64,000 nucleotides of DNA, taken from positions 17,742 to 81,741 of the forward strand of contig JAUCBJ010000570.1 of assembly GCA_032718475.1 (NCBI GenBank), in the 5' to 3' direction. Each line of letters opens with the position of its first letter. Within the stretch, counting starts at the first letter, position 1. This stretch comes from Nemertoderma westbladi (Eukaryota; Xenacoelomorpha; Nemertodermatida; Nemertodermatidae). The position numbers were made by a program, and so were the translations under genes. A model generated the notes under the pieces. The model had not been told where the DNA came from and did no database searches. It saw only the letters and a list, made by a program, of their open reading frames with translations. Below, piece by piece: positions 45,379 to 57,800 of the stretch.

Positions 45379-48300
45379 CTAAAATCAACAATAGTAAACC
45401 CTGAGAGCTTTAAAAGCAACAATAGTAAACCCTGAGAGCTTTAAAAGCAACAATAGTAAACCCTGAGAGCTTTAAAAGCAACAATAGTAAACCACGAGAG
45501 CTTCTAAAATCAACAATAGTAAACCCTGAGAGCTTTAAAAGCAACAATAGTAAACCCTCAGAGCTTCTAAAAGCAACAATAGTAAACCCTGAGAGCTTCT
45601 AAAAGCAACAATAGTAAACCATGAGAGCTTCTAAAATCGACAATAGTAAACCCTGAGAGCTTTAAAAGCAACAATTGTAAACCCTCAGAGCTTCTAAAAT
45701 CAACAATAGTAAACCCTGAGAGCTTTAAAAGCAACAATAGTAAACCCTGAGAGCTTTAAAAGCAACAATAGTAAACCCTGAGAGCTTTAAAAGCAACAAT
45801 AGTAAACCATGAGAGCTTCTAAAATCAACAATAGTAAACCCTGAGAGCTTTAAAAGCAACAATAGTAAACCCTGAGAGCTTCTAAAAGCAACAATAGTAA
45901 ACCCTGAAAGCAACTAAAAGCAACAATAGTAAACCCTGATAGCTTCTAAAAGCAACAATAGTAAACCATGATAGCTTCTAAAAGCAACAATAGTAAAAAC
46001 TGAGAGCTTCTAAAAGTAACAATAGTAAACCCTGAGAGCTTTAAAAGCAACAATAGTAAACCCTGATAGCTTTAAATGCAAAAATAGTAAACCCTGAGAG
46101 CTTCTAAAAGCAACAATAGTAAACCCTGAAAGCAACTAAAAGCAACAATAGTAAACCCTGATAGCTTCTAAAAGCAACAATAGTAAACCATGATAGCTTC
46201 TAAAAGCAACAATAGTAAACACTGAGAGCTTCTAAAAGTAACAATAGTAAACCCTGAGAGCTTTAAAAGCAACAATAGTAAACCCTGATAGCTTTAAATG
46301 CAAAAATAGTAAACCCTGAGAGCTTCTAAAAGCAACAATAGTAAACCCTAGGAGTTTTAAAAGCAACAATAGTAAACCCTGAGAGCTTTAAAAGCAACAA
46401 TAGTAAACCCTGAGAGCCTTAAAAGCAACAATAGTAAACCCTGAGAGCTTTAAAAGCAACAATAGTAAACCCTGAGAGCCTTAAAAGCAACAATAGTAAA
46501 CCATGAGAGCTTTAAAAGCAACAATAGTAAACCCTAAGAGCTTTAAAAGCAACAATAGTAAACCATGAGAGCTTCTAAAATCAACAATAGTAAACCCTGA
46601 GAGCCTTAAAAGCAACAATAGTAAACCCTGAGAGCTTTAAAAGCAACAATAGTAAACCATGAGAGCTTCTAAAAGCAACAATAGTAAACCCTGAGAGCTT
46701 TAAAAGCAACAATAGTAAACCCTGAAAGCAACTAAAAGTAACAATAGTAAACCATGAGAGCTTTAAAAGCAACAATAGTAAACCCTGATTGCTTTAAATG
46801 CAAAAATAGTAAACCCTGAGAGCTTCTAAAAGCAACAATAGTAAACCATAGGAGTTCTAAAAACAACATAGTAAACCCTGATAGCTTTAAATGCAAAAAT
46901 AGTAAACCCTGAGAGCTTTAAAAGCAACAATAGTAAACCATGAGAGCTTCTAAAAGCAACAATAGTAAACCCTAAGAGCTTTAAAAGCAACAATAGTAAA
47001 CCATGAGAGCTTCTAAAATCAACAATAGTAAACCAGTAAACCCTGAGAGCCTTAAAAGCAACAATAGTAAACCCTGAGAGCTTTAAAAGCAACAATAGTA
47101 AACCATGAGAGCTTCTAAAATCAACAATAGTAAACCCTGAGAGCCTTAAAAGCAACAATAGTAAACCCTGAGAGCTTTAAAAGCAACAATAGTAAACCCT
47201 AAGAGCTTTAAAAGCAACAATAGTAAACCATGAGAGCTTCTAAAATCAACAATAGTAAACCCTGAGAGCCTTAAAAGCAACAATAGTAAACCCTGAGAGC
47301 TTTAAAAGCAACAATAGTAAACCATGAGAGCTTCTAAAAGCAACAATAGTAAACCCTAAGAGCTTTAAAAGCAACAATAGTAAACCATGAGAGCTTCTAA
47401 AATCAACAATAGTAAACCCTGAGAGCCTTAAAAGCAACAATAGTAAACCCTGAGAGCTTTAAAAGCAACAATAGTAAACCATGAGAGCTTCTAAAAGCAA
47501 CAATAGTAAACCCTGAGAGCTTTAAAAGCAACAATAGTAAACCCTGAAAGCAACTAAAAGTAACAATAGTAAACCATGAGAGCTTTAAAAGCAACAATAG
47601 TAAACCCTAAGAGCTTTAAAAGCAACAATAGTAAACCATGAGAGCTTCTAAAATCAACAATAGTAAACCCTGAGAGCCTTAAAAGCAACAATAGTAAACC
47701 CTGAGAGCTTTAAAAGCAACAATAGTAAACCCTGATTGCTTTAAATGCAAAAATAGTAAACCCTGAGAGCTTCTAAAAGCAACAATAGTAAACCCTGAAA
47801 GCAACTAAAAGTAACAATAGTAAATCCTGAGAGCTTTAAAAGCAACAATAGTAAACCCTGATAGCTTTAAATGCAAAAATAGTAAACCCTGAGAGCTTCT
47901 AAAAGCAACAATAGTAAACCCTGAAAGCAACTAAAAGTAACAATAGTAAACCCTGAGAGCTTTAAAAGCAACAATAGTAAACCCTGATAGCTTTAAATGC
48001 AAAAATAGTAAACCCTGAGAGCTTCTAAAAGCAACAATAGTAAACCATAGGAGTTCTAAAAACAACATAGTAAACACTGAGAGCTTTTAAAGCAACAATA
48101 GTAAACCCTGAGAGCTTTAAAAGCAACAATAGTAAACCATGAGAGCTTCTAAAAGCAACAATAGTAAACCCTGAGAGCTTTAAAAGCAACAATAGTAAAC
48201 CCTGATAGCTTTAAATTCAACAATAGTAAACCCTGAGAGCTTCTAAAAGCAACAATAGTAGACCCTAGGAGTTTTAAAAGCAACAATAGTAAACCCTGAG

Positions 48301-48981
48301 AGCTTTAAAAGCAACAATAGTAAACCCTGAGAGCTTTAAAAGCAACAATAGTAAACCATGAGAGCTTCTAAAAGCAACAATAGTAAACCCTGAAAGCAAC
48401 TAAAAGCAACAATAGTAAACACTAATAGCTTATAAAAACAACAATAGTAAACCCTGAAAGCAACTAAAAACAACAAAGTAAACCCTGAAATATTCTAAAA
48501 GCAACAATAGTAAACACTGAGAGCTTCCAAAGGCAACAATAATAAATCCTGATAGCTTCTAAAAGCAACAATAGTAAACCCTGAGAGCTTTAAAAGCAAC
48601 AATAGTAAACCCTGAAAGCAACTAAAAGCAACAATAGTAAACCCTGATAGCTTCTAAAAGCAACAATAGTAAACCATGATAGCTTCTAAAAGCAACAATA
48701 GTAAACACTGAGAGTTTCTAAAAGTAACAATAGTAAACCCTGAGAGCTTTAAAAGCAACAATAGTAAACCCTGATAGCTTTAAATGCAGAAATAGTAAAC
48801 CCTGAGAGCTTCTAAAAGCAACAATAGTAAACCATAGGAGTTCTAAAAACAACATAGTAAACCCTGAGAGCTTTAAAAGCAACAATAGTAAACCCTGAGA
48901 GCTTTAAAAGCAACAATAGTAAACCATGAGAGCTTCTAAAAGCAACAATAGTAAACCCTGAGAGCTTTAAAAGCAACAATA
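45360..48981. repeat. 31/32-bp minisatellite, about 115 units, built on an exon acceptor site
   Basis: The plus-strand unit is AGTAAACCCTGAGAGCTTTA, AAAGCAACAAT (31 bp) or, with CTTCT, 32 bp. On the minus strand the unit equals the end of intron 1 plus the start of exon 2: TTGTTGCTTTTAG|AAGCTCTCAGGGTTTACTA compared with TTGTTGATTTTAG|AAGCTCTGAGGGTTTACTG at the true junction. The 32-bp class keeps the acceptor AG; the 31-bp class (TTTTAAAGCTC) has changed it. The array fills most of intron 1 and its last unit is the real acceptor. Blocks of several units are duplicated (for example 46040-46330 and 47830-48030). Confidence 0.95.
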
Positions 48982-49380
48982 GCAGCAATCGGAGTTATGT
49001 CGCTGGGACTGCCGGGGGCTGGGCCTGTTGATACATGTCTGGCATACGGGCCCTGCCCATCACTGTTCCGTACTTTGGTATTAGTACGTTTGACCGACAC
49101 TATCCAAACAAGCCTGAAATCAGATAGAAACTGATAAATATTGTTACCGGTACCGGTATAGCAGTATTGTGCGCCATCTTGAGGGCAGTGCGGATATAGT
49201 GTTATACTATTATTACCTGAGTATATGAACTGAAACTGAAACAAGTAGCTAGGCCATATATTTACTTGAATATTGAAAGATGAAAGCTCATGTGTGAATC
49301 GGGCCTTACGGCTCTATTAATTTAAACAAATTCCGCTGAAAAAGCAATGAAGCCGGAAGCAGCCATATCGAAATCATTAC
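48982..49380. other. 5' part of intron 1 of the coiled-coil gene
   Basis: Non-repetitive remainder of the intron. A GC-richer piece at 48985-49090 is unlike the rest and could be the 3' end of another mobile element whose last bases (TGCTATTGTTG on the minus strand) merge into the array. No gene is called. Confidence 0.4.
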
Positions 49381-49502
49381 CTTTTTTCATATTAACTTCA
49401 GCTTCCTTGTTGCTTAGCAATAGATTATTCAACTCCAATGTCTGAGATTTCATCTGTTGAGTTAATTCCTCTTTGCATCTAACAGCAGCTGCGTGGAGTC
49501 CT
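49381..49502 (-). CDS. Coiled-coil gene, exon 1 of those in the window (not the first exon of the gene)
   Basis: Minus-strand exon of 122 nt between acceptor TTCTTTTTTTAG|AGG and donor AAAAAAG|GTAATG. It encodes 40 residues starting GLHAAAVRCKEELTQQMKSQ and ending LSNKEAEVNMKK. It starts in phase 2 and ends in phase 1; the single G joins AA of exon 2 to give glutamate. All four junctions of the five exons agree in phase, which is strong support for one gene of about 208 residues here, rich in K, E, Q and L as in coiled-coil proteins of centrosomes or cilia. I do not recognise the exact family. Exons before it lie beyond the right edge or within the 61-bp array. Confidence 0.88.
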
Positions 49503-49678
49503 CTAAAAAAAGAAAATACCTCGAAGTAACCCAGTTTTCAAAATGAGCAATATTTTAACAAAAACAAATGTAATTGTATTATTCTTGTAAAAACTAGTAA
49601 ATAGAAGCTAATAAGCCAATAATATTACTATTGAGTGTATATGGTAAATGAAATGGTGTTTAGCTAAATTTTGTTTAA

Positions 49679-51842
49679 CCAGGGTGACCAGGAGTCTGTC
49701 AGTTTTAGTCTGGTGGGTTACCAGTCTGTCAGTTTTAGCCTGGTGGTTGACCAGTCTGTCAGTTTTATCTTGATTGGTGACCAGTCTATCAGTTTTATCT
49801 TGGTTGGTGACCAGTCTGTCATTTTAGCCTGGTGGTTGACCAGTCTGTCAGTTTTAGTCTGGTGGGTGACCAGTCTGTCAGTTTTAGCCGGGTGGTTGAC
49901 CAGTGTGTCAGTTTTATCTTGGTTGGTGACCAGTCTGTCATTTTAGCCTGGTGGTTGACCAGTCTGTCACTTTTAGTCTGGTGGGTGGGTGACCAGTCTG
50001 TCAGTTTTAGCCTGGTGGTTGATCAGTCTGTCAGTTTTAGTTTGGTGGTTGACCAGTCTGTCAGTTTTAGCCGGGTGGTTGACCAGTCTGTCAGTTTTAT
50101 CTTGGTTGGTGACCAGTCTGTCATTTTAGCCTGGTGGTTGACCAGTCTGTCAGTTTTATCTTGATTGGTGACCAGTCTATCAGTTTTAGTCTGGTGGGTG
50201 ACCAGTCTGTCAGTTTTAGACTGGTGGTTGGCCAGTCTGTCAGTTTTATCTTGATTGGTGACCAGTCTATCAGTTTTATCTTGGTTGGTGACCAGTCTGT
50301 CATTTTAGCCTGGTGGTTGACCAGTCTGTCAGTTTTAGTCTGGTGGGTGACCAGTCTGTCAGTTTTAGCCGGGTGGTTGACCAGTGTGTCAGTTTTATCT
50401 TGGTTGGTGACCAGTCTGTCATTTTAGCCTGGTGGTTGACCAGTCTGTCACTTTTAGTCTGGTGGGTGGGTGACCAGTCTGTCAGTTTTAGCCTGGTGGT
50501 TGACCAGTCTGTCAGTTTTAGTTTGGTGGTTGACCAGTCTGTCAGTTTTAGCCGGGTGGTTGACCAGTCTGTCAGTTTTATCTTGGTTGGTGACCAGTCT
50601 GTCAGTTTTAGCCTGGTGGGTGACCAGTCTGTCAGTTTTAGGCTGGTGGGTGACCAGTCTGTCAGTTTTAGTCTGGTGGGTGACCAGTCTGTCAGTTTTA
50701 GACTGGTGGTTGACCAGTCTGTCAGTTGTAGTCTGGTGGGTGACCAGTCTGTCAGTTTTAGCCTGTTTGGTGACCAGTCTGTCAGTTATATCTCGGTTGG
50801 TGAAGTTTTAGCCTGGTGGGTGACCAGTCTGTCACATTTAGTCTGGTGGGTGACCAGTCTGTCAGTTTATCTTGGTTCGTGGATAGTCTGTCAGTTGTAT
50901 CTTGGTTGGTAACCAGTCTGTCACATTTCGTCTGTTGGGTGACCAGTCTGTCAGTTTTAGACTGGTGGGTGACCAGTCTCTCAGTTTTATCTTGGTTGGT
51001 GACCAGTCTGTCAGTTTTAGGCTGGTTGGTGACCAGTATGTCAGTTTTATCTTGGTTGGTGACCAGTCTGTCAGTTTTAGGCTGGTTGGTGACCAGTCTG
51101 TCAGTTTTATCTTGGTTAGTAACCAGTCTGTCACATTTAGTCTGGTGGGTGACCAGTCTGTCAGTTTTATCTTGGTTGGTGACCAATCTGTCAGTTCTAT
51201 CTTGGTTGGTAACCAGTCTGTCACATTTAGTCTGGTGGGTGACCAGTCTGTCAGTATTAGACTGGTGGTTGACCAGTTTGTCAGTTTTAGACTGGTGGGT
51301 GACCAGTCTACCAGTTTTAGTCCGGTGGGTGACCTGTCTGTCAGTTTTATCTTGGTTGGTGGCCAGTCTGTCAGTTGTATCTTGGTTGGTAACCAGTCTG
51401 TCACATGTAGTCTGGTGGGAGACCAGTCCGTCAGTTTTAGACTGGTGGGTGACCAGTCTGTCAGTTTTAGCCTGGTGGGTGACCAGTCTGTCAGTTTTAT
51501 CTTGGTTGGTGACCAGTCTGTCACATTTAGTCTGGTGGGTGACCAGTCTGTCAGTTTTAGACTGGTGGGTGACCAGTCTGTCAGTTTTATCTTGGTTGGT
51601 GGCCAGTCTGTCAGTTGTATCTTGGTTGGTAACCAGTCTGTCACATTTAGTCTGGTGGGTGACCAGTCTGTCAGTTTTATCTTGGTTGGTGACCATTCTG
51701 TCAGTTTTATCTTGGTTGGTGACCAGTCTGTCAGTTTCATCTTGGTTGGTAACCAGTCTGTCACATTTAGTCTGGTGGGTGACCAGTCTGTCAGTTTTAG
51801 GCTGGTGGGTGACCAGTCTGTCAGTCTTAGGCTGGTGGGGTG
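49679..51842. repeat. 30-bp minisatellite, about 72 units
   Basis: The plus-strand unit is GACCAGTCTGTCAGTTTTAG, CCTGGTGGGT, with frequent variants TATCTTGGTTGGT and CACATTTAGTCTGGTGGGT. Because the unit is 30 bp with few stops, long frames are open on both strands (for example 50816-51871 plus, 50782-51852 minus, decapeptide repeat TDRLVTHQPK). Changes between units do not respect codons, so I regard these as non-coding. It lies in the intron upstream of exon 1. Confidence 0.95.
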
Positions 51843-51880
51843 TACTTTTCATATCACTATCACATTATTGACTTTACCTT

Positions 51881-54800
51881 TATAAGTAACTCACCCAAAA
51901 CGTTCTGATTAGCAAATACTTCTACTATGGGCCATATGAACTTTAAGTAACTCACCCAAAACGTTCTGATTTGCCAATGCTTCTACTATGGGCCATATGA
52001 ACTTTAAGTAACTCACCCAAAACGTTCTGATTTGCCAATGCTTCTACTATGGGCCATATGGACTATAAGTAACTCACCCAAAACGTTCTGATTTGCCAAT
52101 GCTTCTACTATGGGCCATATGAACTTTAAGTAACTCACCCAAAACGTTCTGATTAGCAAATACTTCTACTATGGGCCATATGGACTATAAGTAACTCACC
52201 CAAAACGTTCTGATTTGCCTATGCTTCTACTATGGGCCATATGAAATTTATTAACTCACCCAAAACGTTCTGATTAGCAAATACTTCTACTATGGGCCAT
52301 ATGCACTATAAGTAACTCACCCAAAACGTTCTGATTTGCCAATACTTCTACTATGGGCCATATGGACTATAAGTAACTCACCCAAAACGTTCTGATTTGC
52401 CAATGCTTCTACTATGGGCCATATGAACTTTAAGTAACTCACCCAAAACGTTCTGATTAGCAAATACTTCTACTATGGGCCATATGAACTTTAAGTACTC
52501 ACTCAAAACGTTCTGATTTGCCAATACTTCTACTATGGGCCATATGGACTATAAGTAACTCACCCAAAACGTTCTGATTTGCCAATACTTCTACTATGGG
52601 CCATATGGACTATAAGTAACTCACCCAAAACGTTCTGATTTGCCAATGCTTCTACTATGGGCCATATGAACTTTAAGTAACTCACCCAAAACGTTCTGAT
52701 TAGCAAATACTTCTACTATGGGCCATATGGACTATAAGTAACTCACCCAAAACGTTCTGATTTGCCAATACTTCTACTATGGGCCATATGGACTATAAGT
52801 AAATCACCCAAAACGTTCTGATTTGCCAATGCTTCTACTATGGGCCATATGAACTTTAAGTACTCACCCAAAACGTTCTGATTTGCCAATACTTCTACTA
52901 TGGGCCATATGGACTATAAGTAACTCACCCAAAACCTTCTGATTTGCCAATGCTTCTACTATGGGCCATATGAACTTTAAGTAACTCACCCAAAACGTTC
53001 TGATTAGCAAATACTTCTACTATGGGCCATATGAACTTTAAGTAATTCACCCAAAACTTTCTGATTTGCCAATGCTTCTACTATGGGCCATATGAACTTT
53101 AAGTACTCACCCAAAACGTTCTGATTTGCCAATACTTCTACTATGGGCCATATGGACTATAAGTAACTCACCCAAAACCTTCTGATTTGCCAATGCTTCT
53201 ACTATGGGCCATATGAACTTTAAGTAACTCACCCAAAACGTTCTGATTTGCCAATGCTTCTACTATGGGCCATATGAACTTTAAGTACTCACCCAAAACG
53301 TTCTGATTTGCCAATACTTCTACTATGGGCCATATGGACTATAAGTAACTCACCCAAAACCTTCTGATTTGCCAATGCTTCTACTATGGGCCATATGAAC
53401 TTTAAGTAACTCACCCAAAACGTTCTGATTTGCCAATGCTTCTACTATGGGCCATATGAACTTTAAGTAACTCACCCAAAACGTTCTGATTAGCAAATAC
53501 TTCTACTATGGGCCATATGGACTATAAGTAACTCACCCAAAACGTTCTGATTTGCCTATGCTTCTACTATGGGCCATATGAAATTTATTAACTCACCCAA
53601 AACGTTCTGATTAGCAAATACTTCTACTATGGGCCATATGCACTATAAGTAACTCACCCAAAACGTTCTGATTTGCCAATACTTCTACTATGGGCCATAT
53701 GGACTATAAGTAACTCACCCAAAACGTTCTGATTTGCCAATGCTTCTACTATGGGCCATATGAACTTTAAGTAACTCACCCAAAACGTTCTGATTAGCAA
53801 ATACTTCTACTATGGGCCATATGAACTTTAAGTACTCACTCAAAACGTTCTGATTTGCCAATACTTCTACTATGGGCCATATGGACTATAAGTAACTCAC
53901 CCAAAACGTTCTGATTTGCCAATACTTCTACTATGGGCCATATGGACTATAAGTAACTCACCCAAAACGTTCTGATTTGCCAATGCTTCTACTATGGGCC
54001 ATATGAACTTTAAGTAACTCACCCAAAACGTTCTGATTAGCAAATACTTCTACTATGGGCCATATGGACTATAAGTAACTCACCCAAAACGTTCTGATTT
54101 GCCAATACTTCTACTATGGGCCATATGGACTATAAGTAAATCACCCAAAACGTTCTGATTTGCCAATGCTTCTACTATGGGCCATATGAACTTTAAGTAC
54201 TCACCCAAAACGTTCTGATTTGCCAATACTTCTACTATGGGCCATATGGACTATAAGTAACTCACCCAAAACCTTCTGATTTGCCAATGCTTCTACTATG
54301 GGCCATATGAACTTTAAGTAACTCACCCAAAACGTTCTGATTAGCAAATACTTCTACTATGGGCCATATGAACTTTAAGTAATTCACCCAAAACTTTCTG
54401 ATTTGCCAATGCTTCTACTATGGGCCATATGAACTTTAAGTACTCACCCAAAACGTTCTGATTTGCCAATACTTCTACTATGGGCCATATGGACTATAAG
54501 TAACTCACCCAAAACCTTCTGATTTGCCAATGCTTCTACTATGGGCCATATGAACTTTAAGTAACTCACCCAAAACGTTCTGATTTGCCAATGCTTCTAC
54601 TATGGGCCATATGAACTTTAAGTACTCACCCAAAACGTTCTGATTTGCCAATACTTCTACTATGGGCCATATGGACTATAAGTAACTCACCCAAAACCTT
54701 CTGATTTGCCAATGCTTCTACTATGGGCCATATGAACTTTAAGTAACTCACCCAAAACGTTCTGATTTGCCAATGCTTCTACTATGGGCCATATGAACTT

Positions 54801-57800
54801 TAAGTAACTCACCCAAAACGTTCTGATTAGCAAATACTTCTACTATGGGCCATATGGACTATAAGTAACTCACCCAAAACCTTCTGATTTGCCAATGCTT
54901 CTACTATGGGCCATATGAACTTTAAGTAACTCACCCAAAACGTTCTGATTAGCAAATACTTCTACTATGGGCCATATGAACTTTAAGTAACTCACCCAAA
55001 ACTTTCTGATTAGCAAATACTTCTACTATGGGCCATATGAACTTTAAGTAATTCACCCAAAACTTTCTGATTTGCCAATACTTCTACTATAGGCCATATG
55101 AACTTTAAGTAATTCACCCAAATCCTTCTGATTTGCCAATGCTTCTACTATGGGCCATATGAACTTTAAGTACTCACCCAAAACGTTCTGATTTGCCAAT
55201 GTTTCTACTATGGGCCAAATGAACTTTAAGTAACTCACCCAAAACGTTCTGATTTGCCAATACTTCTACTATGGGCCATATGGACTATAAGTAACTCACC
55301 CAAAACGTTCTGATTTGCCAATACTTCTACTATGGGCCATATGGACTATAAGTAACTCACCCAAAACGTTCTGATTTGCCAATGCTTCTACTATGGGCCA
55401 TATGAACTTTAAGTAACTCACCCAAAACGTTCTGATTAGCAAATACTTCTACTATGGGCCATATGGACTATAAGTAACTCACCCAAAACGTTCTGATTTG
55501 CCAATACTTCTACTATGGGCCATATGGACTATAAGTAACTCACCCAAAACGTTCTGATTTGCCAATGCTTCTACTATGGGCCATATGAACTTTAAGTAAC
55601 TCACCCAAAACGTTCTGATTAGCAAATACTTCTACTATGGGCCATATGGACTATAAGTAACTCACCCAAAACGTTCTGATTTGCCATTACTTCTACTATG
55701 GGCCATATGGACTATAAGTAACTCACCCAAAACGTTCTGATTTGCCAATGCTTCTACTATGGGCCATATGAACTTTAAGTACTCACCCAAAACGTTCTGA
55801 TTTGCCAATACTTCTACTATGGGCCATATGGACTATAAGTAACTCACCCAAAACCTTCTGATTTGCCAATGCTTCTACTATGGGCCATATGAACTTTAAG
55901 TAACTCACCCAAAACGTTCTGATTAGCAAATACTTCTACTATGGGCCATATGAACTTTAAGTAATTCACCCAAAACTTTCTGATTTGCCAATGCTTCTAC
56001 TATGGGCCATATGAACTTTAAGTACTCACCCATAACGTTCTGATTTGCCAATACTTCTACTATGGGCCATATGGACTATAAGTAACTCACCCAAAACCTT
56101 CTGATTTGCCAATGCTTCTACTATGGGCCATATTAACTTTAAGTAACTCACCCAAAACGTTCTGATTAGCAATTACTTCTACTATGGGCCATATGAACTT
56201 TAAGTAATTCACCCAAAACTTTCTGATTTGCCAATGCTTCTACTATGGGCCATATGAACTTTAAGTACTCACCCAAAACGTTCTGATTTGCCAATACTTC
56301 TACTATGGGCCATATGGACTATAAGTAACTCACCCAAAACCTTCTGATTTGCCAATGCTTCTACTATGGGCCATATGAACTTTAAGTAACTCACCCAAAA
56401 CGTTCTGATTAGCAAATACTTCTACTATGGGCCATATGAACTTTAAGTAATTCACCCAAAACTTTCTGATTTGCCAATACTTCTACTATGGGCCAAATGA
56501 ACTTTAAGTAACTCACCCAAAACTTTCTGATTTGCCAATACTTCTACTATAGGCCATATGAACTTTAAGTAATTCACCCAAAACCTTCTGATTTGCCAAT
56601 GCTTCTACTATGGGCCATATGAACTTTAAGTACTCACCCAAAACGTTCTGATTTGCCAATACTTCTACTATGGGCCATATGGACTATAAGTAACTCACCC
56701 AAAACCTTCTGATTTGCCAATGCTTCTACTATGGGCCATATGAACTTTAAGTAACTCACCCAAAACGTTCTGATTAGCAAATACTTCTACTATGGGCCAT
56801 ATGAACTTTAAGTAATTCACCCAAAACTTTCTGATTTGCCAATACTTCTACTATGGGCCAAATGAACTTTAAGTAACTCACCCAAAACTTTCTGATTTGC
56901 CAATACTTCTACTATAGGCCATATGAACTTTAAGTAATTCACCCAAAACCTTCTGATTTGCCAATGCTTCTACTATGGGCCATATGAACTTTAAGTACTC
57001 ACCCAAAACGTTCTGATTTGCCAATGTTTCTACTATGGGCCAAATGAACTTTAAGTAATTCACCCAAAACGTTCTGATTTGCCAATGCTTCTACTATGGG
57101 CCATATGAACTTTAAGTAACTCACCCAAAACGTTCTGATTTGCCAATGTTTCTACTATGGGCCAAATGAACTTTAAGTAATTCACCCAAAACGTTCTGAT
57201 TTGCCAATACTTCTACTATGGGCCAAATGAACTTTAAGTAATTCACCCAAAACGTTCTGATTTGCCAATGCTTCTACTATGGGCCATATGAACTTTAAGT
57301 AACTCACCCAAAACGTTCTGATTTGCCAATGTTTCTACTATGGGCCAAATGAACTTTAAGTAATTCACCCAAAACGTTCTGATTTGCCAATGCTTCTACT
57401 ATGGGCCATATGAACTTTAAGTAACTCACCCAAAACGTTCTGATTTGCCAATGTTTCTACTATGGGCCAAATGAACTTTAAGTAATTCACCCAAAACGTT
57501 CTGATTTGCCAATACTTCTACTATGGGCCAAATGAACTTTAAGTAACTCACCCAAAACGTTCTGATTTGCCAATACTTCTACTATGGGCCATATGGACTA
57601 TAAGTAACTCACACAAAACGCTCTGATTTGCCAATGCTTCTACTATGGGCCAAATGAACTTTAAGTAATTCACCCAAAACGTTCTGATTTGCCAATGCTT
57701 CTACTATGGGCCATATGAACTTTAAGTAACTCACCCAAAACGTTCTGATTTGCCAATGTTTCTACTATGGGCCAAATGAACTTTAAGTAATTCACCCAAA

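Noticed and set aside
48936-49244. 102-codon minus-strand frame
   Set aside because: Runs from intron DNA into the 31-bp array; stops before either exon and shows no splice support.
50782-51885. Overlapping long open frames on both strands
   Set aside because: Open on several frames at once because the 30-bp unit lacks stops; unit differences do not follow codon positions.
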